The notes below the pieces were generated by a model, which had not been told where the DNA came from, made no database searches, and worked only from the letters and a program-made list of their open reading frames with translations. A stretch of 17,024 nt of DNA from Pholiota molesta (Eukaryota > Basidiomycota > Agaricomycetes > Agaricales > Strophariaceae): positions 1-17,024 of the forward strand of contig JACGCK010000536.1 of NCBI GenBank assembly GCA_014925825.1, written 5' to 3'. Of this stretch, positions 1 through 9,790 are shown one piece after another; within the stretch, counting starts at the first letter, position 1; each line of letters starts with the position of its first letter. Both the position numbers and the translations under genes were made by a program.

Positions 1-1
1 G

Positions 2-493
2 CGTCATAATCTGGCCGCGATTGCAAATTGCCGGCAAATGAAGTTTGAAGATGTGCATCATTGGGGACCAGGTAAATTCTAAAGGTTTGGTTAATACAGG
101 TGTGGATTTTATCGTGCGTGTTTTCATTTATATTTCAACCTTGAAAACTCTTTACTAACTCAAGGACTCGTTAACTAGAAAGCACTCATTGATGAAGCAG
201 CCTTCTCTATGCCTCGGTTAGACGACATCCAAATCGACGCTACCGAACATGAAGGGCACCGCGGCCCGATTTGCGATGGTTACTCTGTCTGGCATTTTTG
301 GAACATCAGAAGGTTAATGAGTGAGAGCGTCAGAAGCTACAGGGCGCCCCATTTATTTCACAGGCTGCCTGCGAGGGTGAGCATTGCAAAATGCCAGCGC
401 GTGCAGGAGTTTGTCGCTCAAGGCGTCGTCTGTGATGAGGGCGGTGAACTGAGAGAGAGATTGCGATACGTTTGCATTACGCCTGAATCTTAG
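2..493 (+). CDS. Possible 3' end of a gene entering from the left (unrecognised)
   Basis: The frame beginning at position 2 is open for 23 codons and ends at a GTAAAT donor after position 71. A possible acceptor at 196-197 rejoins, in phase 1, a frame that stays open to the TAG at 491-493 and includes residues such as MPRLDDIQIDATEHEG. The implied intron (126 nt) is about twice as long as the other introns in this window, which weakens the model. I do not recognise the protein: no signal peptide, membrane segment or familiar motif is visible. It could be a chance open frame or the last exons of a real gene. Confidence 0.25.
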
Positions 494-955
494 GAATGCT
501 CATTGAGTGACTGGCATTTGGTGGGGGATTCTTTATGTTATATTTTACTTGTACTTTAGAATGTATTGGATCTACACTTTGCTTATTGTGTATAAGCTTA
601 TATTGAGTAAATCCTCTTTTTAATACTCTGTACCATTATCTCCTCTATTTATTTTCAAGTAGGATTAAATGATATATTCTTTGAATTCGAAGTATAATAT
701 AAATGTAGAGATATCGTTTGACGCCCATTTTTGAATTAGGCGCCCAGTCCCAGAGATAACGTGACGTGCTGTGATGGTGACGTTGCAAACGTCTTTTTCA
801 CTTGCTTTTCACTTCAAGTTCAACTCAACTACGATCATCTTTTAAATTTTCACCAGCCACCAGGATACCAAGGAATGAAAGACGGTTGTCCATACAAAAT
901 TCCGACGACTCCTGGGCTTGGTGAACCTACCTCGAATATTTCTGTCAGCCACAAA
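494..955. other. AT-rich spacer, no gene seen
   Basis: This stretch is AT-rich, has stops in all frames at short intervals, and shows no splice-linked coding signal. It is the flank into which the transposon at 964-1755 inserted. Confidence 0.6.
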
Positions 956-963
956 CGTTCAAG
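956..963. repeat. Target-site duplication, left copy
   Basis: CGTTCAAG lies immediately outside the left terminal repeat and recurs exactly at 1756-1763. An 8-bp duplication is the length characteristic of hAT transposases. Confidence 0.85.
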
Positions 964-976
964 CAAGGGGTGTGCA
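964..976. repeat. Left terminal inverted repeat
   Basis: CAAGGGGTGTGCA is the exact reverse complement of 1743-1755. Confidence 0.88.
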
Positions 977-1001
977 AAAAAATCTCAGATATATGAGGTC
1001 G

Positions 1002-1047
1002 AAAAGTTTGGTTAAGGCAATTTGGTCCCCCCTCCCCCCCTACCCAC
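1002..1047. repeat. Left subterminal direct repeat with C-rich tract
   Basis: AAAAGTTTGGTTAAGGC (1002-1018), followed by a C-tract ending in TACCC, is repeated in the same orientation at 1679-1722. Subterminal repeats in hAT elements are known transposase-binding regions; that role here is inferred. Confidence 0.75.
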
Positions 1048-1678
1048 TCCAAAAAAGGAATAAATCACATGTTTTGATTGCATCATTACTTAAAATAGAT
1101 AATATATGACAAACAAACAACCCCAAGGGTGACCCATAGCGAGTTTGACCCATGGTCAGTGGGTATGGGTATAGGTTGGACATTCATAATCTAAATATGA
1201 GCAAAGGCTAGGCTACACTATATATTATATATTGAGATCTCTATAATAATAGCTCTATAGAATCAGAGTTAGGCCCATTCTATATTATTGTGAGAATTAC
1301 TTAACAGAATCATTCTAGGTAGAATCATATACACAAATTTTTACCTATAAAGCTTGGAATAAGATTGCTAGGTAGTGGACAAGGTAAAAAAAATCCTAAG
1401 CACTAGTAAAATATATATAACATTGATTCAGCTGTTTTTGGACCTAGATGTTTCCTTTGGAGATGATACTGACTTATAGATTTTGATTTTCTTTATATTC
1501 AGAACCAAATAGAGACTCTACGGGCAATTAATAGGCTATTATACTGGGTTATATAGACTTATTCAAACCTAATATCTTGTATTTAAGTAACAGGTGTCAG
1601 AAACATCATATTTTGACTGTTAAGCATACAAATGAATGCAGATATGGCCCCCTGAGCAGAGATTTTGTCTCGAGAAAA

Positions 1679-1722
1679 AAAAGTTTGGTTAAGGCCTCAT
1701 GAAGGCACCCCCCTCCCTACCC
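1679..1722. repeat. Right subterminal direct repeat with C-rich tract
   Basis: The 17-mer AAAAGTTTGGTTAAGGC at 1679-1695 is identical to 1002-1018. It is followed by a CCCCCCTCCCTACCCC tract that resembles the left copy and runs into the right inverted repeat. Confidence 0.75.
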
Positions 1723-1742
1723 CATATGCCAGATTTTGCCGC

Positions 1743-1755
1743 TGCACACCCCTTG
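1743..1755. repeat. Right terminal inverted repeat
   Basis: TGCACACCCCTTG is the exact reverse complement of the left end at 964-976. Confidence 0.88.
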
Positions 1756-1763
1756 CGTTCAAG
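1756..1763. repeat. Target-site duplication, right copy
   Basis: CGTTCAAG abuts the right inverted repeat and matches the left copy at 956-963 exactly. The pre-insertion site would have read ...CAAA-CGTTCAAG-AATATTT... Confidence 0.85.
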
Positions 1764-1823
1764 AATATTTATGAGTTCCCCAGTCGCAGATTTCCTAGCG
1801 ACTGACAGCACAATCTATAGCTA

Positions 1824-3107
1824 ATGATTTCTGCATTTCTTCACTGCTTCATCAGCCTATGGGCTCTGTTGAGATTCCTGTTCTCGTTCTCATGGAGCAG
1901 CCTTCCTCAGAAACCATCGACCACGAAAATTGGCCCAGATGGAGAACCGCTTCCGAGTCCCCAGTCAGCACCTCGAGAACTCACTTCGTCGGTCCCAGAA
2001 GCCAGTGGCCACGAGCTGCATATTGTGCAAAACACTTTCCCGAAGGTACAGTGGGGAAACGGGACATGCGAGACAGATTCTTTCGGTGAGATTCTTCGAG
2101 GTCGAAACTTTTGCGGTTCGGAGCTAATTATCAATATCTGCAGTCGATGGAAAACCACTAATTGGGGGAAGCACCATTCCGAATCATGATACAGTTCAAC
2201 GAAATGAAGGGTTTTTAGCTACCGCTTCAGCTTTGATAGATCGTTTGGACATGCTGAATCTACATGACGACGAGGACACTAGTCAAGGTACATGAGCTGA
2301 GCGACTACTAGTACAATCGATCAGTAGCTGACTGCTTTATGCAAGATCTATGCGCCCACATCAACTTTCAAGAACAGGGCACGTTAACTGACCATTTCTC
2401 AGCTCTGGGTCATCCCAGCTCACTTTTGACGGACTTGACGGCCGAATCCGAGGGCGACAACATCTTCGACGAAAGTCTCATGCTTGATATATTATCTGGG
2501 CTCACTTCCGAGGCGGACCTGAGCACCAGCTACGACGCCGACACAAGCGACGACTTCCTCGACTGTACCACGCTTGACTGGCCGATGTCGATAGCATCAC
2601 GGCCCCAGACTCTTCCTGGAAGCACGACGTGGCGACGGCGATGCATGCGTTCCGGAGCTGCAAAGCCGACGAAGATGATATCCTAACGCTCTTGCCGGAA
2701 GGAACACAGAAGCTATCATTGCGCGCCCATCGGATATCCCAGGGGAAGCAGCTTCAGGAAATTCAGGAATGGAGAAACGATTTCGGGAATGAATGCGACG
2801 GTGGTCCTGAATCCGACATGCATTCAGATACTGATTATTCAGTCATCACTGCATTTCGCTTTCCGTAATCGCCAGGAAATCCTAGAATTTGAACGAACAT
2901 CTCGTTATTTGCTGTAGTTCGATATGGAACAGATGTCTTTACAAGTTACTCAATGAATATCAGGCGCAAAAAACAAAAAAAAGAAGTTCAAGTCAAACTA
3001 CAAGATTTCATAGAAAGCTTTCAATTATTGTCTGCCTCTTGAAAAATTTGGCGTTCATGAAAAAACTCGATTGGCATACTCAGTTTTCTGAAAGCTCAAG
3101 TGAGTGA
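1824..3107 (+). pseudogene. Unrecognised acidic protein gene, probably decaying
   Basis: The 5' part looks like a real spliced gene. ATG at 1824 opens exon 1 (to 2085) with a hydrophobic N-terminus (MISAFLHCFISLWALLRFLF, possible signal or anchor) and then Pro/Ser-rich sequence. A 58-nt intron (2086-2143) leads in frame to exon 2 (2144-2287, ending LHDDEDTSQ). A second 58-nt intron (2288-2345) leads to exon 3, an Asp/Ser-rich stretch with DILSGLTSEADLS and TSDDFLDC. The frame must then change between 2578 and 2684 to reach DSSWKHDVATAMHAFRSC and stay open to 2867. Further on, coding-like fragments sit in other frames: NRQEILEFERTSRYLL, then an in-frame TAG near 2915 before FDMEQMSLQVTQ, then a Lys-rich helix (IRRKKQKKEVQVKLQDF). 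Several frame breaks plus a stop suggest decay. Unrecognised extra introns could explain some of them, for example a CTAAC branch near 2684 with an AG at 2709. I recognise no family. Confidence 0.5.
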
Positions 3108-3312
3108 TGGAAAGACAAAAGTTGGTTTGATTATTGCTATATACATAGGTAGAAAAGATGCAAGTACGATACTATTCTATTTTAATCGTGAAAACATGAG
3201 AACCAATAGAAGAAGAATGAATGCTATCAGATGTTGTTGGATGGAATTATAAGAACGTCCCGTAAGGTAGATGCCCGAAGACATTGAAAAGGAATACATC
3301 ATTTTCAATTCC

Positions 3313-6300
3313 CTAGTTGAAGAGACCACGAGCCTTCCAGTAGTTGACCCATAGATGTGCTTGCGCATCGTCAATGGAAGGAAGCTCCGCCATCGTCTTA
3401 CTGATGACCTGCGCCTTCGTGGTGGAGAACTCGGACATGCCACCGCTCTCGGTGCCTTGGCGAGCGCCAGTGCGCAGAGCTTGATCAGCATTAGAGGTGG
3501 CGCGGAAAAATTCGAGGAGCTTGATAGCGGGCTGACAAAATAGAGTAGTGAGTAAATAAGAAAGGAAGGCGATAGGAGGGTCACTTACAATCTCCTTGAT
3601 GTCCTCGTCCTTGGCACCAGTGGCACGCGCCTCGAGGAGGGCGAACCATTCTTGGATGGGGAGGATGGGGAGCTTGCTGGTGACAATGCCCTCAGCAGCG
3701 AGACCCTCGTTGACGGCCTTCATCAGGTCGTTGAAGGCAACCGGGCGGGGATGGACGATGTTGAGCGCGCGCGGCGACTCCTTGTGTCTCACGACGTCGA
3801 TGATGCTCTGGGCGACGCCGTCCATGGGAACCCAGGAGGAGGTCTAATATCATAGATTGTGAATACAGAGTATCGAAAGGCGAAGGTTATATGCGACTCA
3901 CTCCGATTTGTCCTGGAAGAGCGCCGAGAACGACACTTGACTTGACGAGGAGGGCGACCCAGTCAGTGACGGCCCATGCACCGTTAGGCTTGCCACCCGC
4001 AATCTGGCCAATTCTGAAGGACGTGGCGTTGATCCCACTTTGAGACAGGAGCTAATAAAAATAGAAAAAGGATGATTAGGTTCATGCTTTATGACTACGC
4101 ATTATATATATCACTCACGCGTTCCGCGACGTATTTCGACTCCCCATATCCAGTGGCGACAGCGTACTGCGCGTCGAGGAGGACCTCCTCGGGGTAGGCA
4201 CCGCGGGTCCTGTCCCAGGAGATGCCCTGTGCGACGGACGAGGTGAACATGAACTTGACGTTCGAGCCGTACGCGCTCTCGCGGGCGAGGTCGATGAGGT
4301 TGCGGACGCCCTTGATGTTGGGCTCGAAGGATCCGAGCTGCAAGTTGAAGTCGAGCCTCCATGCGGTGTGGATGATCACGGTGATGTTGTCGCGGAGCTA
4401 AAAGAAATGAACATAAGAAAAGTTAGAGAAAATACCAGTACGCAAGAATGCCAACTCACATCTTGGTAGGCTTCCTTGGACAAGCCGAGGCCAGGTTGCG
4501 TGATATCGCTCTCCAAGAACACGATCTTCTCCGACTTAAGCAGGGCAGTGTCGAAGCCCTTATCCGTGAAGCGGTCGACATGCTTGGCGAGCGGGTTGCC
4601 CGAGACGCGGTTCACAGCGTAGATGCGGGTCACCGCGGCGTCGCGCAGGAGCGTCTCCATGATCTGCGAGCCCAGGTTACCCGTCGTGCCGGTGATGAGC
4701 GCCTGCGTGCCGTTCTTCGCCACGCCAGCGGCGATGAGCGCGGAGAGCCCGATGTTGTACTTGGCGATCATCTCCTCGATCATCTCGGAGCGGTTGGCGG
4801 TGGCCTTGACGCTCTCGGGGTCGATGACGGTGGCGACGAGGAAGCCGGCGAGGCCCTCGATGGTCGGGTAGTTGTAGATCGTGTTCTGGGTGACGAACTC
4901 GGCGGCCTTGGCGGTGTCCTTGTCGGATTGCAGAGCGCCGACGATGCGGCGACGGAGGATGGTAGCACCAAGACTTGAAAAAAAGCAACCCGTCAGTTTG
5001 TAAATTTTAGCTGGAGGCTGGTGTGATTTACCTGTCCATTCCTTGTTCGAACAAGTCGCCGGTGATGTTGAAAGTGAGATCGGGAAGAACGTCCTCGATC
5101 TGCTCCTTGATCCACTGCTCAGTCTGCTCCTTGTCCCAAGCAGGTGGGGGCGGGACGGCCTCGGCACCAGCAGCGGACTCGATGCTCGCGTACAGAGCCT
5201 CGATCTCGTCATGGTAGAGGGTAAGCGCCGCCTTCCTCATGACTGTGCCTTTTCCTGCACGGGGCAGGGGCTTGTTGACGTCGGTGATGAGGATCAGCTC
5301 CTTGAAGACCTTGCTGAAGGCGGGGGCGACGCGGTTGGCCTCCTCGACGATGGACCAGACCAGGTTACGTGCCTTGATGACATCGGCCTCGATGGAGGTA
5401 TCGATGGCGTAGGGGCCCTTGAGCTCGATGAGAACTCCGGGCTGGTCGTGCTCACGACCGAACATGACAACACCCATAACGCTGTTGGAATGCATGAGAC
5501 AAAGTAAACTATCGGAAATTAAAAGTGCACATACTAGGGGCTGTTGGAGATGATGTTCTCCATGGGCGCTGGGACGGTCTTCTCTCCAGAGGTGTGGATG
5601 ATGACGTCGTCTTTCCTTCCAACACTAGAAGCATATGAGTTAGGAAAAGAACCCTGAAGGTGAGAACGATGGTAGAGCGCACATCTTCCAGAATCCTGGA
5701 ACAGTTGGGTGAGGGATGAACAAATCGGAAGTGGCGTAGCCTCTCTCGCCATCCATGTTCTCGACGGAGACTTGGTGGTTCTCATTTGTCTGGATGAAAG
5801 GTAGGATATTAATATGAAGTAAATCAAAGCGAAAAGAGAATTATCGCACGATGAACTGGCATTCGTAAGTGCCGTCGCCCTGAGGCTCCCAGCGAATGCC
5901 GGTGCGCTCGTCGATGGACATCCACTCCCAATCATTCTCAGTACCTCCGGGCCTCCTGGACATGTAGGTCGGGCCACCGAATTCAGTCGCGCCATAGATG
6001 GGCGCGAGGACAACGCCTTGGGTGGTCATGAAGTTTCCGAGCTTGGTCGGAACGGATCCGCCAGAGAATCCCACAATCTTCAAGGTAGCGAGGAAATCAA
6101 CGGACTCCTTGTCCTGGGCCCAGATCGCCAAAAGGGTGGGGATGGTAATGAGGGAGTCGGCCTTGGTCCTGCGGAGATGCTCGATGATGTTGTCTGGGGT
6201 AGGCATCACTGGGAGCTGCGCTGGGGTGAGAGCGACGGGTGGGTATAAAACGACCGGGCTTAGGGCGTACATCGAGTGGATGATGCACGAAATAACACCC

Positions 6301-7154
6301 AAGGTGTGGAAGGGCGGGAGATGCATGCCTCCAATGGTCCAGCCAGACATCTCAGGCATGGGCGCTAAAGTTGAGTGTTAGTTTTGATTCCGAAACGGGA
6401 TGAGAATAAAGTAACTTACGGAAAGAGGCCCACTGGGCCAAGATCTTGTAGGTCTCCTTGATGGACTTGGGGAAGCCGGTGCTTCCGGAAGAGTGGAGGT
6501 ACAACACGGCGTCGTCCACATCAGGGCGAACGGCGGGCTTTGGGTAGGCCATAAAAGGATCCTGAGCGGTTTCCTTTCCGAGCTTGGGGTAGATCTCGAG
6601 GACAGGTGGCATTTCGAGGACCTCTAATTCGAATCCTGGAGAGTCCCTGGCAAGGTCTGCCTTGATCTCAGAGACGAGGCTCTTGAGGGTCTCGCGAGTG
6701 GTGAGAAGCTTGTGGCAGTCGACTTCCTTGAGCATCTTGATGATGGCTGCGGAGATGTTACGAGGAGACATAAGGAAAGGCTTGAAGTAAAATCATTAGA
6801 GTAGGTGTGCTTAGTTGATGCAAGTTTGCTTACGACCATTCCAGCCCTCATCAATCCCAAAGTAACAGCATGGTACAACAGACTGTCGGAGAGGGCAACA
6901 ACTGCAACGATTTCTCCATCACGACCCTGGCGTCCTGGGCGGAAGTGGTGCGCGACACGGTCGGCGGCACGAGTGAACTCGAAGTAGTTGACGTTGGTGA
7001 TCTCGGAGGCACCATCTTCCTGGAACTGGAAGAGAGGGTAGTCGGGGTTGTGCTTGGTATGGAAGTCGAGAACTTCAGGCAAGGTCACCGAGCCGTCAAC
7101 GGGGGGGATGACGCCGTTGGCGCGGTATTCGAGAGTGACAGGTTCCTTCGACAT
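3313..7154 (-). CDS. Adenylate-forming reductase (A-T-R, NRPS-like), 1086 aa, 11 exons
   Basis: The family activates a carboxylic or amino acid as its adenylate, loads it on a phosphopantetheine arm, and releases it by NADPH reduction as an aldehyde or alcohol. Exons on the minus strand: 7154-6834, 6780-6420, 6364-5850, 5789-5683, 5624-5535, 5481-5032, 4973-4460, 4397-4119, 4051-3902, 3843-3589, 3531-3313. All introns are 53-67 nt, GT..AG, and every phase matches. Adenylation domain (about 1-545): LPPFHTLG (243-250), LHSSGSTGFPK (202-212), YGATEFG (351-357), YATSDLF (417-423), GRKDDVIIHTSGEK (437-450), and the likely catalytic Lys in LPRAGK (K542). Carrier domain (about 580-660): FEQGMDSLGA, with S615 as the arm attachment site. 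Reductase domain (about 700-1086): TGTTGNLG (709-716) for nucleotide binding, FTSSVAQ (837-843) and Y870-GES-K874. No condensation or thioesterase domain is present. The length suits three-domain fungal adenylate-forming reductases and is shorter than Lys2-type enzymes. All visible motifs are intact. The substrate is unknown and no biosynthetic partners lie nearby. Confidence 0.93.
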
Positions 7155-9790
7155 TGGAGTTGTAGAAGCTGGTTGGAATGAGGATAGAGGGCTTCTTCGG
7201 CCTCCTTTTAAGAGAATCCATGAAAGACAACTGCAAAGTTGATCTTGGCGCAATGATGAATGGCTGCGCTACCGCCACAGGACGAGTTTAGCGATGTTGT
7301 TAGTAGGCAAGCCCGAGGTGCAAATCCGTGTCCGAGTCTGTCAAATCACGTCGGCCATGTGACATATTGCCGAGCCCAAAGAGGAAATAAATTCTATTTT
7401 GGGAACACTCGTGCTGTCGGAAATTGGCCGCAAAGAAGCAAAAAAAAAAAGCATTCTAACGGCCAGGAAGCAAAACGCCTTAGTCTGTATATTGGTTTAT
7501 CACTATTTTTCAGAAGAACTATGGTGGATGGTATGCATTCCTTTCATGGCTCCCGAGAGCGGCTCGGCCATTTTGACGAGAATTTGATGAGAATCAAGCT
7601 GGACGGAGTAACTACGATGGAAATGACATAAGTAAATGTAGAGGTCAATGAGAAAAGCTCATAAACGTGGCCCTGTTTACTGAATATAATGTACAATCCG
7701 CTAATAACAGCTGATAACACAGGTATTCGGAAACCTACGACATCAGCCGCTTCCCCGAGTACATTTGATCGGCATCAGTCACTGAGTGAATGCGTCCTAC
7801 TCTGCATCGGGTAGCCACCGTATTCTTTATTCATAGCCGTCCGTTCATTTGTATACTGCGTATTTTCTGCATGGCCGAATGTTTGAAAGATGATTCATCT
7901 TGTCGCCGAACCACCGAATGATTTTCATGGTGCCCATATCAGGGTATATATGATCTCACTGCGGGTTTTGACAGTTCTGATTGTGGGGATATAGAAATAA
8001 ATTGTGTCATGGTGGCTTTCTTTCTTGACTTCGTGCGTTCGTTTATTATTTTTCTCTTTCTCTTCTTCTACTGGCGTTCAATCATGAAATGGTATTTATA
8101 GATTACTTGCTTCTGTGCGGGGAGTGGCTTCTACCGTTACGGCACTTTGCAGGCAAAATTAAATCCAATGGATACAAAAATTGACTCAACTTCCATGAGC
8201 AGCCTGAGCACCACTGGCAGTGCAATTTACAATGCTTTATTACACATCTCTTGCAAACAGCGTCGGGCATGTATCATGACGAGGAAGTGGTCTCGTTGTA
8301 CAGTATGGGACTGCAAACCGGTGGTATCGTCGCGACAGATACGAATTACAGCGGCTGCAGCGAAGAAAAAGGAGGACACAGGAGCAAGCATTTGGGAAGT
8401 CACCACGTCTGATGTACACCCTCTCGTCGAAGCTACCAGGCCAGGCAGCGACCGCGAGCACTTCACCTGCACAGACAACTGAGAAAATGATGCATAAATG
8501 GGTCAACTATTTATGCCCCATTCGCCCGTGGCGTTGGTACAAGTAGTGGCACTAAGCGGGAGCAGATGCGATGATACCCGAGACGAGAGGGTGCTTGAGA
8601 AGGTGGGACAAAGTGAAAGGCTGGGTGGTGTTGGGTAATTTCGTGGGTATCGAGATGTCGCTTGTACTCCCTGATTTTATACAGCAATAAAGTGGCCAGA
8701 GCAGACCACATCACCTGCCCTCGATACATTGTGGCACACATTTGTAACTACTCAGGTAAAGGAAATACTTAGCAGTGTTCGGACTTGTTTTCAGGGATCA
8801 AAATTGCTTGGGACTGGTTGGCCGGGATAGACAATGGATATATGAGCCGCCAAGCACATACCTTTTGGAATGGATATACAATTAGTATTAGGAGGGATAA
8901 CGAGTCATAAAAATTGGAGGCTTCTTGGCCTTTCAAATAAATAACACTTGCCTGGCTAAAGGTGTTTGGAAGCGCCCGTCTAAAAATAGCAGTCGACTTT
9001 TACGTCCACCTCTGTTAGATTATTTAATCTATTCATCGCACAACTATCGTACCCGTGCCGTCCAACGCGCGTTAAAATTGAACGCCTTGTCTGCGTACAC
9101 TTTGTCCTGCCGGTTACTAGGTACCTCCTTCTCCAAGTTACTCTACTCTGCGTACTTTTATATATGTGCTATATTAGCGGCGCACATGATGGGGTGTCCC
9201 ATCGTGCGGCTTTGCCAGCAGAATTCCAAGCGCGTCTGCAATATAAAACTAAAATACAGAAAGTTCTACCTTGAAATCTTGTGCGTTTCTAGAACTTGTT
9301 TGTATAAGTGTAGAAGAGCAGAGTCAAGAAAAGGGTATATGTGGTTGGCAAACAATTACACGATGATGGGGTGAATGGCATGAATAGCGAGATATTTCTA
9401 AGTTGGTGATCTACGCAGAGACATGTATAACTGTGTAAGTGGCAGATTTAGTGAAGTTCAAGAGACGGAGCAGCGAATGAGTGGGCATAGAGGTAAGATG
9501 ATGTTGACAAGACGGCACTATAACTGGGCAAATGTCCCATATAAAATCATTGATTGTAGAGTATAAGCTATTTGGCTCCCAAGGAAAGGTTCTTTGACTT
9601 TTTCGATGCCGATAGGGGATCGACGTCGACGACGCCCGTCGAATACGGAGTGAAGGAGATGACATCATGGCATTGCTTACATAATGAAGTAGGCGACTTC
9701 TGCATTTCCAACGTTTTGTGAACTGGTTGATTCAAAACTGTCTCTCTATTTTTGCTATATTCTATCCACTCCGCTAATATCCTCAGGGTA
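7155..9790. other. Long spacer between divergent genes, no supported gene
   Basis: This 2.6-kb stretch separates the minus-strand reductase from the plus-strand long protein, so it contains both promoters. Open frames of 60-149 codons occur (for example 7260-7631, 8147-8482 and 8925-9374), but their translations look random, antisense frames of similar length overlap them, and I could not extend any by splicing. A TATA-like TTAAAAGG (minus strand, 7203-7210) lies about 50 nt upstream of the reductase start, a weak indication only. I see no tRNA, transposon ends or tandem repeats. Confidence 0.6.
8492..8516. repeat. Short perfect inverted repeat (8-bp arms, 9-nt loop)
   Basis: GCATAAAT (8492-8499) and ATTTATGC (8509-8516) are exact reverse complements around GGGTCAACT. 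It may form a hairpin or be a dyad protein-binding site. Such short dyads arise by chance in AT-rich spacers and no function is claimed. Confidence 0.4.

Larger units (their letters stand above)
964..1755. mobile_element. Non-autonomous hAT-like DNA transposon (MITE-like), 792 bp
   Basis: The element begins CAAGGGGTGTGCA (964-976) and ends TGCACACCCCTTG (1743-1755), a perfect 13-bp terminal inverted repeat. It is flanked on both sides by the identical 8-mer CGTTCAAG. The inverted repeat continues imperfectly inward for about 20 more bases. Just inside each end, in direct orientation, lie AAAAGTTTGGTTAAGGC (1002-1018 and 1679-1695) and a C-rich tract of the form CCCCCTCCC..TACCC. The interior is AT-rich and has no open frame of transposase size, so movement would need a transposase supplied from elsewhere. 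An 8-bp duplication and a CA(A)GGG-type end are known hAT traits; assignment to hAT is inferred from these alone. Confidence 0.85.

Noticed and set aside
2557..2592. A tiny 30-nt intron (GTACC..GATAG) as explanation for the frame change in the decaying gene
   Set aside because: It is shorter than any intron in this window and joining across it does not give the required frame.
4448..4978. Open frame of 176 codons on the plus strand
   Set aside because: It is antisense to exon 7 of the reductase, where GC-rich third positions keep the opposite strand open. The translation is low-complexity Gly/Asp/Val-rich.
5043..5507. Open frame of 154 codons on the plus strand
   Set aside because: Antisense shadow of reductase exon 6; no recognisable protein.
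7290..7340. tRNA-like GGTGCAAATCC near 7317
   Set aside because: It resembles a T-loop only superficially; the flanking bases do not form a five-pair stem and no acceptor or anticodon arm could be drawn.
7260..7631. Open frame of 123 codons upstream of the reductase
   Set aside because: Lies in the reductase promoter region, has no motif, and includes poly-A-derived lysines; most likely chance.
8925..9374. Open frame of 149 codons on the plus strand
   Set aside because: The translation is rich in Cys, Tyr and Arg without any domain pattern, no splice partners were found, and it ends with no relation to the downstream gene.
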